Shown here: positions 1 to 9,500 of the stretch, in pieces | How positions within the stretch are numbered: the first letter of the stretch is position 1 | Layout of the letters: the number at the start of each line of letters is the position of its first letter | Made by a program: the position numbers and the translations under genes | From: CAZEER01 sp964511215 | GTDB lineage: Bacteria; Fidelibacterota; Marinisomatia; Marinisomatales; UBA1611 | Direction: 5' to 3' | NCBI GenBank assembly: GCA_964511215.1 | Contig: CAZEER010000001.1 | Span: 1 to 64,000 of the forward strand | Length of the DNA: 64,000 bases | The notes under the pieces: model-generated | What the model saw: only the letters and a program-made list of their open reading frames with translations | What the model was told of the DNA's origin: nothing | Database searches by the model: none

Positions 1-2910
1 TGTCCCATCAATAGTAGCCTGATCTGTTACTGTTAAATCATCATCTACTGTAACTGCATTTCCACGTATTGTGCCCGATGCTGTTATATTACCTGTTACA
101 GTCTGTGCACCTGAGGCTAATGTCCCAGTGGTACTTAAATTCTCATTATCAAATGATATTGCGCCACCCGAATCCGTGATTGAACCATCTTCCAATGTAA
201 GATTACCAATACCAGAACCTGTACTCAGTGTGGTTACTCCGGCATTTAAGTTCCCTGTTGTAGAAATATTTTCATCACCAAATGATATTGATCCACTTAA
301 GTCAGTTATACTCCCGGTTGCAATAGTCATTGTACCATCTATACTTGCCTCATCTTCAACAGTTAAATCATCTGTTGTTGTTAATTGCTCTGCGGATACT
401 GTACCTGATGCCGTTACATTACCCGTAACTGCTTGAGTACCTGATGCCAGAGAACCGGTTGTGGATATATTTTCATCACCAAATGATATTGCACCATCAG
501 AATCTGTGATAGAACCATCTCCAATACTCACAGTACCAACATCAGCAGTAGACCCCACAACAGTTGTAAAATTTCCAGCAGCAGGATTTGTTGCGCCGAT
601 TATAGTATTATTAATAGATCCTCCTGTTATCGTTAGGTCATCCTCAACAAAAGCATCGGCTACTTCTGTTCCTTGCCATATACCAGAAGAGATTGTACCA
701 ACTTGGTCTATAGCATTATCATTTTCTGTAGTAATTATAGTTCCTGTAACATTGGGTAAGGTAATTGTACGATCAGCTGTTGGATCAACAAGGGACAAAG
801 TGGTTTCAAAATCATTTGATGTCTCACCCTCTAAAATAATTGGACTAGTACCTGCTAAAACACCAGTAGATGTAGCTTCGACTCCAGTAAGATTAGAACC
901 ATCTCCAGTGAAAGAATTTGCAGTAATTGTCCCTGTTGTTGCCAAATTCTCATTATCAAAGGATATTGCACCACCCGAATCCGTGATAGAACCATCGGAA
1001 AATGTTAAGTCTCCTAAACTGGATCCTGCAGCTGCATTCAAAGTTCCAGTAGTAGTTAAATTTTCATCTCCAAATGAAATTGCGCCACCTGAATCCGTAA
1101 TAGAACCATCTTCCAGAGTTAAACTACCAATATTTGAACCCTCTGCGAGACTAGTTACACCTGCATTTAAGGTCCCTGTTGTTACTAGTGCATCATTCCC
1201 AAATGAAATTTCATCAGATGATGACATAATAGAACCATTAGAAATAGTAATATCGCCTATTTCTGTTCCAGAATTAAAAGTGGCAATACCAGCATCCAAT
1301 GTCCCTGCGGTTGATAAATTATCACTCCCAAATGAGATGGTCCCGCTTTCATCAGTAATTGTACCATTAGCTAGAGTTAAATCTCCTATAGTTGTTGCAG
1401 ATGAAAGGTTTGAAATCCCTGCGGTCAAAGTGCCAGTAGTAGATAAATTTTCATCGCCAAAGGATATATTCCCGCCTGAATCTGTAATAGATCCATCAGA
1501 TAAAGTAAGACGTCCAATAGTGGATCCTGTTTCAGTGCTTATGGTCCCAGTTGTTATTAGATCTTCATCGCCAAAGGATATGGTCCCGTTATTATCTGTA
1601 ATCGTTCCACTGTTTAATGTTAAATCGCCAACAGTCGCACCAGATCCAACATTTAATGTGGTAAAACTTCCTGACGCTGGCGACTCAGATCCAACAGGAG
1701 TCCCATCAACAGCGCCCCCATCTATATTAATCTCATTAGTGTTTTGTGTTGCAATACTGCCCAGACCCAATGAATTGCGGGCTACTTCATTATTTTCAAC
1801 TGTCCATTCTACTCCATCAGACACAATAAAATTCCCGTCTCCCTGCTCAAGATCTGCTATGGTTTCTAAATTTTCATCAGCATCTTGTTTTGTATCAATA
1901 TATGATTTTATAGATTGCTGAGTTGCAAGGTGTGTATCTGAATCTGATGCCATATCATCTTCATCAAGTACCGCTCCACCACTTATGGATGAAGCAACAA
2001 CTGTCCCAGAAACCGTTATTGTATCAGGTGAAAGATTAATGAGATCATTATCTGATGTGATTCCAAGTGCTGTATTTTGGATAGTTATTACACTATCCAA
2101 AACTATTAATGAACCTTCTGATGGATCAATATTTATGCCACCACCGGTAGTTTGAATATTAATATTTCCATCACCTGTTATAATATCATCTGCCGCAAGT
2201 GCTGTTGGAATACCCCACTCACCAGAACCTTCACCATCTGAAATCCAAGATTGTCCTTCAGAGCCTTCAGAGGTAATGCCATATTCTATTTTACTAGAAG
2301 AAAGGATACCATCCTCGACAAGATCTGTTAAATTTGAATCAAGTTGTTGGTAATTTGATAAGGTGTCAAATAAATCTTCACTTGTGGTATAGCTATCTAA
2401 TGAATCTTTCAAAACATACACATCTAAATCAGGGAGATTAATTAATTCATCATAATCAGCTGTATTTGCATAACCCGCTGTGTCAGATAAAACAGAATAA
2501 AAAACAGATGTAAGAGACTGCCTCGGTGAGAGTGTAGAACCATCAACTGTTAATTCAAGATATGCTTCCTCTGGGATTGTAGCAAAAGGGTTAATCTCTC
2601 CAAGGATCGTACTTATGATTCCATTATTGACCGTTACTTCTAAATTTTCTGACCAGACCGGATCACCGCCATTGGGAGTGTCATATAGTTTGAATAAGAC
2701 TTCATAACTGCCATCTGTAGTTGGGCTTCCATCAGACTTGGTAATAAGGCCTTGATATGAAATACGCCTTGGAACATTTTGCACTCTTTTTTGCACTAAT
2801 GAGCCAATCACTGTATTTGACTTACTCTGTTTTGTTGTGTTTTTATTAGATCTATTCTGGGCAAATAATTGAGAGAATAGCAGAATGAGGATAATTATGA
2901 ATTTCTTCAT
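1..2910 (-). CDS. Secreted repeat protein with phage tail-fibre-like modules (partial, C-terminus off the left edge)
   Basis: The reading frame is open for 970 codons from an ATG at 2910 to base 1, with AGGAG just upstream. It starts with a signal peptide (MKKFIIILILLFSQLFAQ). A domain of the 'RRISYQG...' type follows at about residues 50-190, common at the N-terminus of exported FCB-group proteins. Beyond residue 300 come QSIKSYIDTKQ and roughly 42-residue repeats built on 'GSITDSGGAISFGDENLSTTG'-like units. I count about nine, near 155, 287, 485, 961, 1075, 1204, 1333, 1462 and 1576. The motifs DPTADRTITLPNVTGTI (about 740-790) and GDGSNLTGV are familiar from marine phage tail fibres. It is probably a surface fibre or adhesin. 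The missing C-terminus may hold an S74 chaperone domain, but that is inference. It lies 53 bp after the PilQ-locus PKD gene and may be co-transcribed. Confidence 0.75.
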   Translation of the reverse strand, partial: MKKFIIILILLFSQLFAQNRSNKNTTKQSKSNTVIGSLVQKRVQNVPRRISYQGLITKSDGSPTTDGSYEVLFKLYDTPNGGDPVWSENLEVTVNNGIISTILGEINPFATIPEEAYLELTVDGSTLSPRQSLTSVFYSVLSDTAGYANTADYDELINLPDLDVYVLKDSLDSYTTSEDLFDTLSNYQQLDSNLTDLVEDGILSSSKIEYGITSEGSEGQSWISDGEGSGEWGIPTALAADDIITGDGNINIQTTGGGINIDPSEGSLIVLDSVITIQNTALGITSDNDLINLSPDTITVSGTVVASSISGGAVLDEDDMASDSDTHLATQQSIKSYIDTKQDADENLETIADLEQGDGNFIVSDGVEWTVENNEVARNSLGLGSIATQNTNEINIDGGAVDGTPVGSESPASGSFTTLNVGSGATVGDLTLNSGTITDNNGTISFGDEDLITTGTISTETGSTIGRLTLSDGSITDSGGNISFGDENLSTTGTLTAGISNLSSATTIGDLTLANGTITDESGTISFGSDNLSTAGTLDAGIATFNSGTEIGDITISNGSIMSSSDEISFGNDALVTTGTLNAGVTSLAEGSNIGSLTLEDGSITDSGGAISFGDENLTTTGTLNAAAGSSLGDLTFSDGSITDSGGAISFDNENLATTGTITANSFTGDGSNLTGVEATSTGVLAGTSPIILEGETSNDFETTLSLVDPTADRTITLPNVTGTIITTENDNAIDQVGTISSGIWQGTEVADAFVEDDLTITGGSINNTIIGATNPAAGNFTTVVGSTADVGTVSIGDGSITDSDGAISFGDENISTTGSLASGTQAVTGNVTASGTVSAEQLTTTDDLTVEDEASIDGTMTIATGSITDLSGSISFGDENISTTGNLNAGVTTLSTGSGIGNLTLEDGSITDSGGAISFDNENLSTTGTLASGAQTVTGNITASGTIRGNAVTVDDDLTVTDQATIDGT

Positions 2911-2963
2911 GGTAATCTCCTGTTTTAAGAACATAATTTTATTTTAAGTTGAAGTTAATTTTA

Positions 2964-3897
2964 TTAATCATCATGGGGGAAACCAGGCGGTATTGGAGGA
3001 TCTGGATCTTCTTCTTGATTCAATATCTGATCGACCAATAGATAAACAGCACTGAGCATTATTGGATATTTTCCTAAAGCCATCCAACGCTCATTTTTAA
3101 TTACAAAACGATCAAAAGTAGAGATTTCTTTTTTAAAAATTTTTGAGCCCATTAATTTTGAAACAGAAATTCTTATTTTAGACTCTAACGCATATACGCC
3201 TGATCCGCTCATTATTTCGTAAGGNNNNNNNNNNNNNNNNNNNNNNNNNNNNNNNNNNNNNNNNNNNNNNNNNNNNNNNNNNNNNNNNNNNNNNNNNNNN
3301 NNNNNNNNNNNNNNNNNNNNNNNNCATCCCTTCTTTTTTAACTATTACTGAATCAGAATCAGAAAATGTAATATTTAGAGAATCCGATGTTAAAACTAAC
3401 GAATCAGCTAGAGTATCTTTAGGTATTGTAGGATCGTAATATTCTACAATTAATGTATCTGTATCTTCAAAACCAATTCGATCCTTAATCATAAGAATAA
3501 CTTCTAATTTTGTTCCAGGCACATTTTCTGCTAGTCGCACATCCAATACATCTTTATATGTTTGAATGCTTTTTAAATACTTTTCTCCATAAGGTTCTAC
3601 TGATATTTCTGCTGAAAAATCATTATCACTGTTCAAAACAAGTCCCGGAGAAAAAGTCCAATGATATTTAATTTGTGAACCATCCGTAACAAAAGATCCA
3701 GAACCATCTAAAAATATAGAGCCTTTAGAAACAGTATTTATATCTCTTCCTGCATCAGCAAATGGTCTATTATTCCCAGAGAAAAACATATCAGACTGAC
3801 CAAAAACATAAACATTGAAAAGAATCAATATAAAATAAATTATGGGATGCACCACTAAAGATTTTATACTGCTTAAGAAAATGTTTTGTTTTTTCAT
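2964..3897 (-). CDS. Exported PKD-domain-like protein, interrupted by an assembly gap
   Basis: The start is ATG at 3897 (MKKQNIF), preceded by AGGAG at a good distance; an upstream in-frame ATG at 3915 has no such site and overlaps the secretin gene. The N-terminus has a hydrophobic export segment ending in VYVFGQ. Residues about 45-110 read as a PKD/Ig-like fold (ADAGRDINTV, LDGSGSF, YHWTF). After the 100-N gap the frame changes but stays open (PYEIMSGSGVYALESK) to the stop at 2964. I therefore treat both halves as one gene whose true gap length is unknown. The C-terminal part has one short hydrophobic stretch (YPIMLSAVYLLVD) and a Pro/Asp-rich end. It follows pilQ by 10 bp, so it is likely an exported partner of the secretin system. 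No specific function can be assigned. Confidence 0.6.
3225..3324. other. Assembly gap (100 N) inside the PKD-like gene
   Basis: This is a run of exactly 100 N. The coding frame differs on the two sides, so the number of N is a placeholder rather than a measured length. Confidence 0.98.
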
Positions 3898-3907
3898 ATA
3901 TAATCTC

Positions 3908-5596
3908 CTATACATCGCTGGAAATGACAGTAGGTGTTATAAAGATTAATAATTCTCGTTGTTCTTTTTCTTTACTACTATAATTAAACAATCTTTTAAT
4001 TATTGGGATGTCACCTAATATTGGTACTTTTGAGTTATTCTCATCAGCTTCATCAAATATTAGACCTCCAATTAACAGTGTCTCTCCATTATTTACTCGG
4101 ACTGTTGTATTAGTAGAGCGAGTAGAAACCATCGGACGTTGATCCTTACCAATAAACCCAATAATATCTTGAACAACTGCGTCTATTTTCATACTTATAA
4201 TTTTTTCTTCATTTACTCTTGGCAATACATCTAGGGATATATTTACATGTTGATCCTCATATGTGTAAGGATTGGTCCCAAAAACACTACCCTCACCCTG
4301 TGGGACCAGAACGGGGATTGTGGTACCAACAAGAATATTTGCTGGTGAATTATTGGTTGTGGTTACCTGAGGCTCTTGTAGTAATTTCGTGCTTCCATCT
4401 TGTGCTAATAGTGAAAGTATTGCCGAAACAACAGGTCTAGTCAGGGTTGCAAAGTTCATTGTTTGATCACCTATCATTAAATATCCCAAATCAAATGTTG
4501 TTGATGTGTCTGTATCGCCGCTTCTTATAATGCTCATTTGCTCTCTTAAGTCCCAGTTAATACCAATTACCTCATCATGTTTTAGGGCAGTCTCAATAAA
4601 TTTAACTGCTATATTAATTTGATCACTTTTCACATCTAGTGACTGGAGGACACCATCAATCAGAGAAAAGTTATTTGGTAAATCCGTAACCAATAGTATA
4701 TCCTTCTCTCCTGGTTCGACATTCGTTGATGCTGTTGATGAAATAGCCCTTAATTTTCCTCTTGCACTAAGTACCTCAGTAACAGCCTCTGACGCAATAT
4801 CACCATTTATATAATTCAACCTAAACATGCGTGTTAATAATTCTCCACTTAAAACTTTTTTTGTCGTCATAGGTTGAATAATGATGATATTATCCTGAAT
4901 AAACCATTCATAATTATTGACATGTAGAATTGCATCCAAAGCAGTTTCCAATAAAACATCTGAGAGAGTAACTGTGACCCTGCCCTCCACATCATCTCCC
5001 ATAATCAAATTTAAATTATCCTGCGAGACAAGCATTCTTACCACATTTACTAATTTTGCATTCTGAAAATTCAGACTAACACGAGATGGCGGTAGCCTTT
5101 TATTTGAAGATACATATTGTTGTGGTTTCTTTTTTTCACTTTTCTTGTTCCATACAATCTTAAGGATATGCTTTTTCTTTTTTCCCTTTGCTGGTATTAA
5201 TTTTATTTTGTATTCAGGAATCCGAGTGAAATCCAATTTTAATCGCAATCTCTCATCTATTTCTTTTTGATTGGAATTTCTAGGTATACTTAATGAATAT
5301 TGATAAAGTGGATTTTGATCACATTTTTTAGTGAAATTCCCTTTATCCCAATCCACATTTTTAAATAATAAAGTAATACTAGGTGGTGCAAAATTTTCAT
5401 TTGTAACATAATCAAAATTTGTCCCCGAAAATTCCAATATCATCGAATAAGAGTTTTTTTCTTCAGTTATATAAATATCCTTAAGCTTAGAAGCTCCGGG
5501 GAAAAGATTGTATTTGAATGCCTGTCCCTGTCCCATTAAAAATGGAAGTGTTGAGATGTACAAATACATCATAATAATTTTAAATATATTTTTCAT
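3908..5596 (-). CDS. pilQ: PilQ/GspD-family outer-membrane secretin
   Basis: This 562-residue protein forms the outer-membrane channel of type IV pilus or type II secretion-like machines. It has a signal peptide ending near LMGQGQA. A divergent N-terminal beta domain (about 30-150) and a Lys-rich linker come next. An STN/N0-like domain covers about 170-245 (LNFQNAKLVNVVRMLVSQ, DVLLETALDAIL) and an N1 domain about 250-330. The C-terminal secretin domain spans about 370-560, with KLLQEPQVTTTNN, VNNGETLLIGGLI and VPILGDIPIIKRLFNY, ending in the usual ELLIFITPTVI strand. PilQ proteins are often longer because of AMIN domains; I see none of the standard AMIN type. The gene abuts the PilP-like gene with no gap, so they are one operon. 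Confidence 0.93.
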   Translation of the reverse strand: MKNIFKIIMMYLYISTLPFLMGQGQAFKYNLFPGASKLKDIYITEEKNSYSMILEFSGTNFDYVTNENFAPPSITLLFKNVDWDKGNFTKKCDQNPLYQYSLSIPRNSNQKEIDERLRLKLDFTRIPEYKIKLIPAKGKKKKHILKIVWNKKSEKKKPQQYVSSNKRLPPSRVSLNFQNAKLVNVVRMLVSQDNLNLIMGDDVEGRVTVTLSDVLLETALDAILHVNNYEWFIQDNIIIIQPMTTKKVLSGELLTRMFRLNYINGDIASEAVTEVLSARGKLRAISSTASTNVEPGEKDILLVTDLPNNFSLIDGVLQSLDVKSDQINIAVKFIETALKHDEVIGINWDLREQMSIIRSGDTDTSTTFDLGYLMIGDQTMNFATLTRPVVSAILSLLAQDGSTKLLQEPQVTTTNNSPANILVGTTIPVLVPQGEGSVFGTNPYTYEDQHVNISLDVLPRVNEEKIISMKIDAVVQDIIGFIGKDQRPMVSTRSTNTTVRVNNGETLLIGGLIFDEADENNSKVPILGDIPIIKRLFNYSSKEKEQRELLIFITPTVISSDV

Positions 5597-6010
5597 TTAA
5601 TTTCCCAGTTTAAGTGTTACGCGGTACTCATTCCTTTTTAATACCACCTGATCCTTAGTAATCTTGTTTACCTTAAAGCCTCTTACACGATCATTTGCTT
5701 CTAATATTTCACCATTTACTATTGCTTTATACTCATTTTGAAATTGAGTAATACCTGTTAATTGGAACCAACTATCATATACATTACTACGATCATGAAA
5801 AATATCAGTACCCCAACCACTAATATTTAGTGGGATAGTTTTTCCTGATTCGATATTAGTAGAATCTTGATTATTTAAAATTGAAGACTGTCTCACTTGC
5901 TCTGATTGATGCAATACTTTAAGAGAAGGAATCATGATTGGAAGAACCTCTAAGAATGTCGACGCAATAATTATAATAAAAGATATAACTATTAATTTTT
6001 CTTTTTTCAT
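5597..6010 (-). CDS. pilP: PilP/GspC-like inner-membrane pilus assembly protein
   Basis: This is a 137-residue protein with one N-terminal membrane helix (about 5-30), a low-complexity linker and a C-terminal small beta domain. The end of that domain, AIVNGEILEANDRVRGFKVNKI followed by QVVLKRNEYRVTLKL, is typical of the PilP/GspC homology region, which links the inner-membrane PilN/PilO ring to the secretin. It overlaps the PilO-like gene by 4 bp (start at 6010, stop of the neighbour at 6007) and directly precedes pilQ. The assignment rests on position plus this beta-domain pattern, because PilP proteins diverge strongly. No lipobox is visible, unlike classical PilP, so GspC-like topology fits better. 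Confidence 0.7.
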   Translation of the reverse strand: MKKEKLIVISFIIIIASTFLEVLPIMIPSLKVLHQSEQVRQSSILNNQDSTNIESGKTIPLNISGWGTDIFHDRSNVYDSWFQLTGITQFQNEYKAIVNGEILEANDRVRGFKVNKITKDQVVLKRNEYRVTLKLGN

Positions 6011-6564
6011 AATTCTTCGCTCCCATATGCTACATACTTCAATTGGGCTATCACTCCTCTAGGATCTAAAGTATCTAAAGAAATAGAACAGTAATTCAAT
6101 CTAAGTGGGGACTTACTATTTTCTACCATTTCAATAAAGTTCCCAATATCAAGAAAATCTCCTGATAGTTTAAAACTAAGAGTCTGTCTTTCTAATTGAA
6201 TCTGATCTTTTATAAATGCTTTAAAAATATTTGGCAATGTATTTTTTGGATCAATCTCTAGATCATTAATGCTAATTTTTAATTTATCTGCCAGAGCTTT
6301 TATATTTTTTATTTCATCTATTAACTCACTACCTGAGATAGTGTATGAGTCTACCATATTTATATTATTTGTATAGTTTTCCCTTATAGCATTTACCTCA
6401 TCCATAATATTACTTCCTGTAAGTAATGCCGAATTAATTACAGAAATATCCATCTCATAATCTTTGATCTGGCTTTTAATATGATTGCGATCTATTATAT
6501 ATATAATTATTAACATAATTGTCAAACTTGTTAAAATAAAATATTTTGTTTTCTGTTTTATCAT
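6007..6564 (-). CDS. pilO: PilO-like inner-membrane pilus assembly protein
   Basis: This 185-residue bitopic protein has a membrane helix at about 9-26 and a coiled-coil-prone segment at about 28-90. Its C-terminal alpha/beta domain contains the pattern FKLSGDFLDIGNFIEMVENSK. That is the ferredoxin-like fold signature of PilO, where 'G.Y..l..Fl..le' is usual. It starts 3 bp after the stop of the giant PilM/PilN fusion and overlaps the PilP-like gene by 4 bp, in the canonical M-N-O-P-Q order. PilO normally dimerises with PilN in the inner membrane; here PilN is the C-terminus of the upstream giant protein. The family call is by topology, motif and synteny. Confidence 0.75.
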   Translation of the reverse strand: MIKQKTKYFILTSLTIMLIIIYIIDRNHIKSQIKDYEMDISVINSALLTGSNIMDEVNAIRENYTNNINMVDSYTISGSELIDEIKNIKALADKLKISINDLEIDPKNTLPNIFKAFIKDQIQLERQTLSFKLSGDFLDIGNFIEMVENSKSPLRLNYCSISLDTLDPRGVIAQLKYVAYGSEEL

Positions 6565-6567
6565 TAG

Positions 6568-9500
6568 TTAATAAACCAAATTGATAGTATACATTGTTCG
6601 GAATTTTTTTATTTTTTTAGCCTTGCTGAATTCAACTTTTTTGAACTGCCCACTGCTAACTAATATTCCTTTTAAATCAGTAGCTAATTTTGATGATCCC
6701 TCTAAGGTTTTAGCATAAAAACCAGATATCGTAATTATAATATCTGAGTATTTATAATCAGTCATTTGGCTATCAGAATAAGGCTGCTTTTTACCAAGAA
6801 GTAAATCTGTTACTTTAAAATTTTTAGGAATCTTTTTACTAAGGTATTGTAATAATAAAACGATATCAGATGATATTTTTTCATCGTCTTGCATAAAATG
6901 ACTGAAATTATTTGAAAGAGTATTTTTTTGTTTGATAATATCTTTCATTTCCTGACGCATATTTAAAAGATTCAGCTCAGATTTCTTAATAGGTAATTGA
7001 GCCTCTAAGGGACTTATTTTAGATCGTTGCGCAAAAGCTGCTAATGAGAAAACTGTGATAAGAACTAATAACCCTTTTTGAAAAATTTGATTTGGTCTGA
7101 AATAACTCAAGTCTTTTCTGGGATTCTCTGGCAATAAATTAAGATTTAAATTGGGGTCCATTAACAAACCCAGATTCATCATATAATCCAAATTTATTGT
7201 ATTCTCTTTTATTGATTTACGCCGTTTGATAATTCGGTCTGATTCTTCTTCAATAGATTCTATTGATCTACCTAAATCACTGAGCAATAATTCATGCTCT
7301 ACTTCTTGATCTTTAAAATCCCGGAGTTCTTCCTTAAGAATCTCAATATGATTACCATAGTTCAGAGGTAATTTTTCAAGCTGGTCTATTTTTAATTCAA
7401 TATCTTTTAGTTCATTTTTTTCACGAGTAATCTGGAGCTCTAATTGAGTACAACTGTCTTCCATCCGTTTAATTTTTTTGTGATTATTTCTTTCAGATTC
7501 AGAAATAATGTTAGTAACTGACAATTGTTTCTGTTTTAATTGAGCTACTTTTTTTTCTGATTCCGTAATCTCACTATAGAGCTCCTTGGATTTTACCTTA
7601 AGCGTTGCAATATCCATGTAGCTTTGCATTTTATGATTACCAATCTCCCATTTCCATTCATCTGATTCAGCCGATTCTTCTTGATCATTAAATGAAAATT
7701 CAAGGGCTTGTTTCATCTCTGCATGTATTTTTGAAATCTCTTGGTCTATTATTGCTGTCTCAACTCTTTTATTTTTTAATTCTTCATCTAGCTCATCTAG
7801 TTGCAACTCTAAATCATCTTTATCTTTTATTTTTAATTCTATTAGTGTATAAACATATGTGATACGCTCATTTAACATTATCTTGCATGCAGGATACAAA
7901 TCTTTAATTGTAGTTATTTCATTTAGTGATTTTTGGTGCTCGCTTGAAATTTTTTGCAAATGTTGTTTATTATTTTTAATAAGCGATTCTATGCGACTAA
8001 TATCCTTTTCATAAAACTGTAAATCTTTTTCGTTTAAATTTATTGTACTATCAATTTCAGTCTGCTCATTAATAGATGTATCTAAAAATCTATTTATTTC
8101 CTGTATAATACTTTCCGAGTGTTCTATACTATTTATTAAATCTTTTTCAGCATCTAAAAGATAGACTCCGTATGATTTTGTATCTTTTTTAGTTTTTTTA
8201 TCAGATAAGTGATTTTTTATAATTTTACTATCTGAGAAATGATCATGGTTTGATATTTGTTTTTTTATTTTTCTAATCTTTGATTCTGCCACTTGGAGTT
8301 CTTCTACCAATTTTTCTATATCAAGTTTTAAATCATTTTTTTCCTTATTTAAATAATCAAGTTGTTTTTGTATTTTTGAATATTCTTTTCTATTTGTATC
8401 AATTTTCTCGTTTATTTCAGAATTCTCTATATTGAATTGTTCCTCAATTTTCCCAACTTTTACTTCTAAAGCTGTAATTTTTTTTGCGAAAGTTTCTAAT
8501 TTACCTTCTAGTCTTTCTTTAGAATTAAGCAAGCTATCTTGACTGTTATTAAAATCATGTATCTGACCATTCGTTTTATCAATCTCATCTAAATAGTATA
8601 CAATTTTATCTTCGGCCTTATTTATGTTAATCATTATTTCTTGATTTGCTAATGCAATATCAACTGCTAGTAGATCTTCCTTTTTTTGATTCTCTAGATC
8701 TGTTATTTCTTTAGCATTATTTATTGGTATTTGTGATAATTGTTTTTCTATTTCTAATATTGAACGTTTTTGTTTTGTTGGTATTTCCCGAATCTGTGCT
8801 TTTATATCAATCAACTTTTTTTGAGTATCTTCCTTTATCTTAAAAAATTCTTGCTCTCTATTAATAAGTAACTCGTTTCTTTTATCAAGCGTATTGATAC
8901 AGTCCTGAATCATTGATTCTGCAATTTTTAGTTTATCCTTCGCAGCTTTTATTTTTCCAATGATTAATTTTCTTTTACCTCCTAAAGGTTTCAGCTTTAG
9001 CAAAATATCTTTATGATTTTTTTTGTACCTTTGCAAGAATGTATCATATTTACTTTTAAATTTTTCAAATCCATCATTGACTTTTTTTATTTCTTCCTTA
9101 TCTATGGTAATACTTTCTTGAGCCATCTTTTTAGCTACTTCTTCCTTATTGCTTGCACTATTAAATCGATTTAATCCGTCCATAAGGAATAAATGGTACG
9201 AGTTGGAGCTTTTTCGTCTTATACTACTTTCTAAAACATTAATCTGCTCGTGATAACTTTCTTGTTCAGATTGTAATAACAAATTCCACTTTTTCTTTTC
9301 CTGTTCAAGAAATTCTAATTTATCTTGTACTTTACGACCTCGTTTCAGATCTGCTTCCCAATTACTTATTTGTTTTTTCAAAATAACAATTTTGGGCATG
9401 TTTTTCTTTTTAACTTTGGTAAGAGTACTCTGTGCCTTGTTTTTATTCTTTATTGCTTTTTCTTTTTCTTTTTTGATTTTCTCCATACTGTTTTTCAAAG

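Noticed and set aside
71..1921. Long plus-strand open frames with PESVIEPS-like repeats
   Set aside because: They are the antisense of the minus-strand repeat protein, whose frame has a signal peptide, ribosome site and recognisable fibre motifs.
3178..3224. Reading the PKD gene straight through the N run
   Set aside because: The frame continued across the N gives an unrelated short tail; the other frame is open from the gap to 2964 and is preferred, since gap length is arbitrary.
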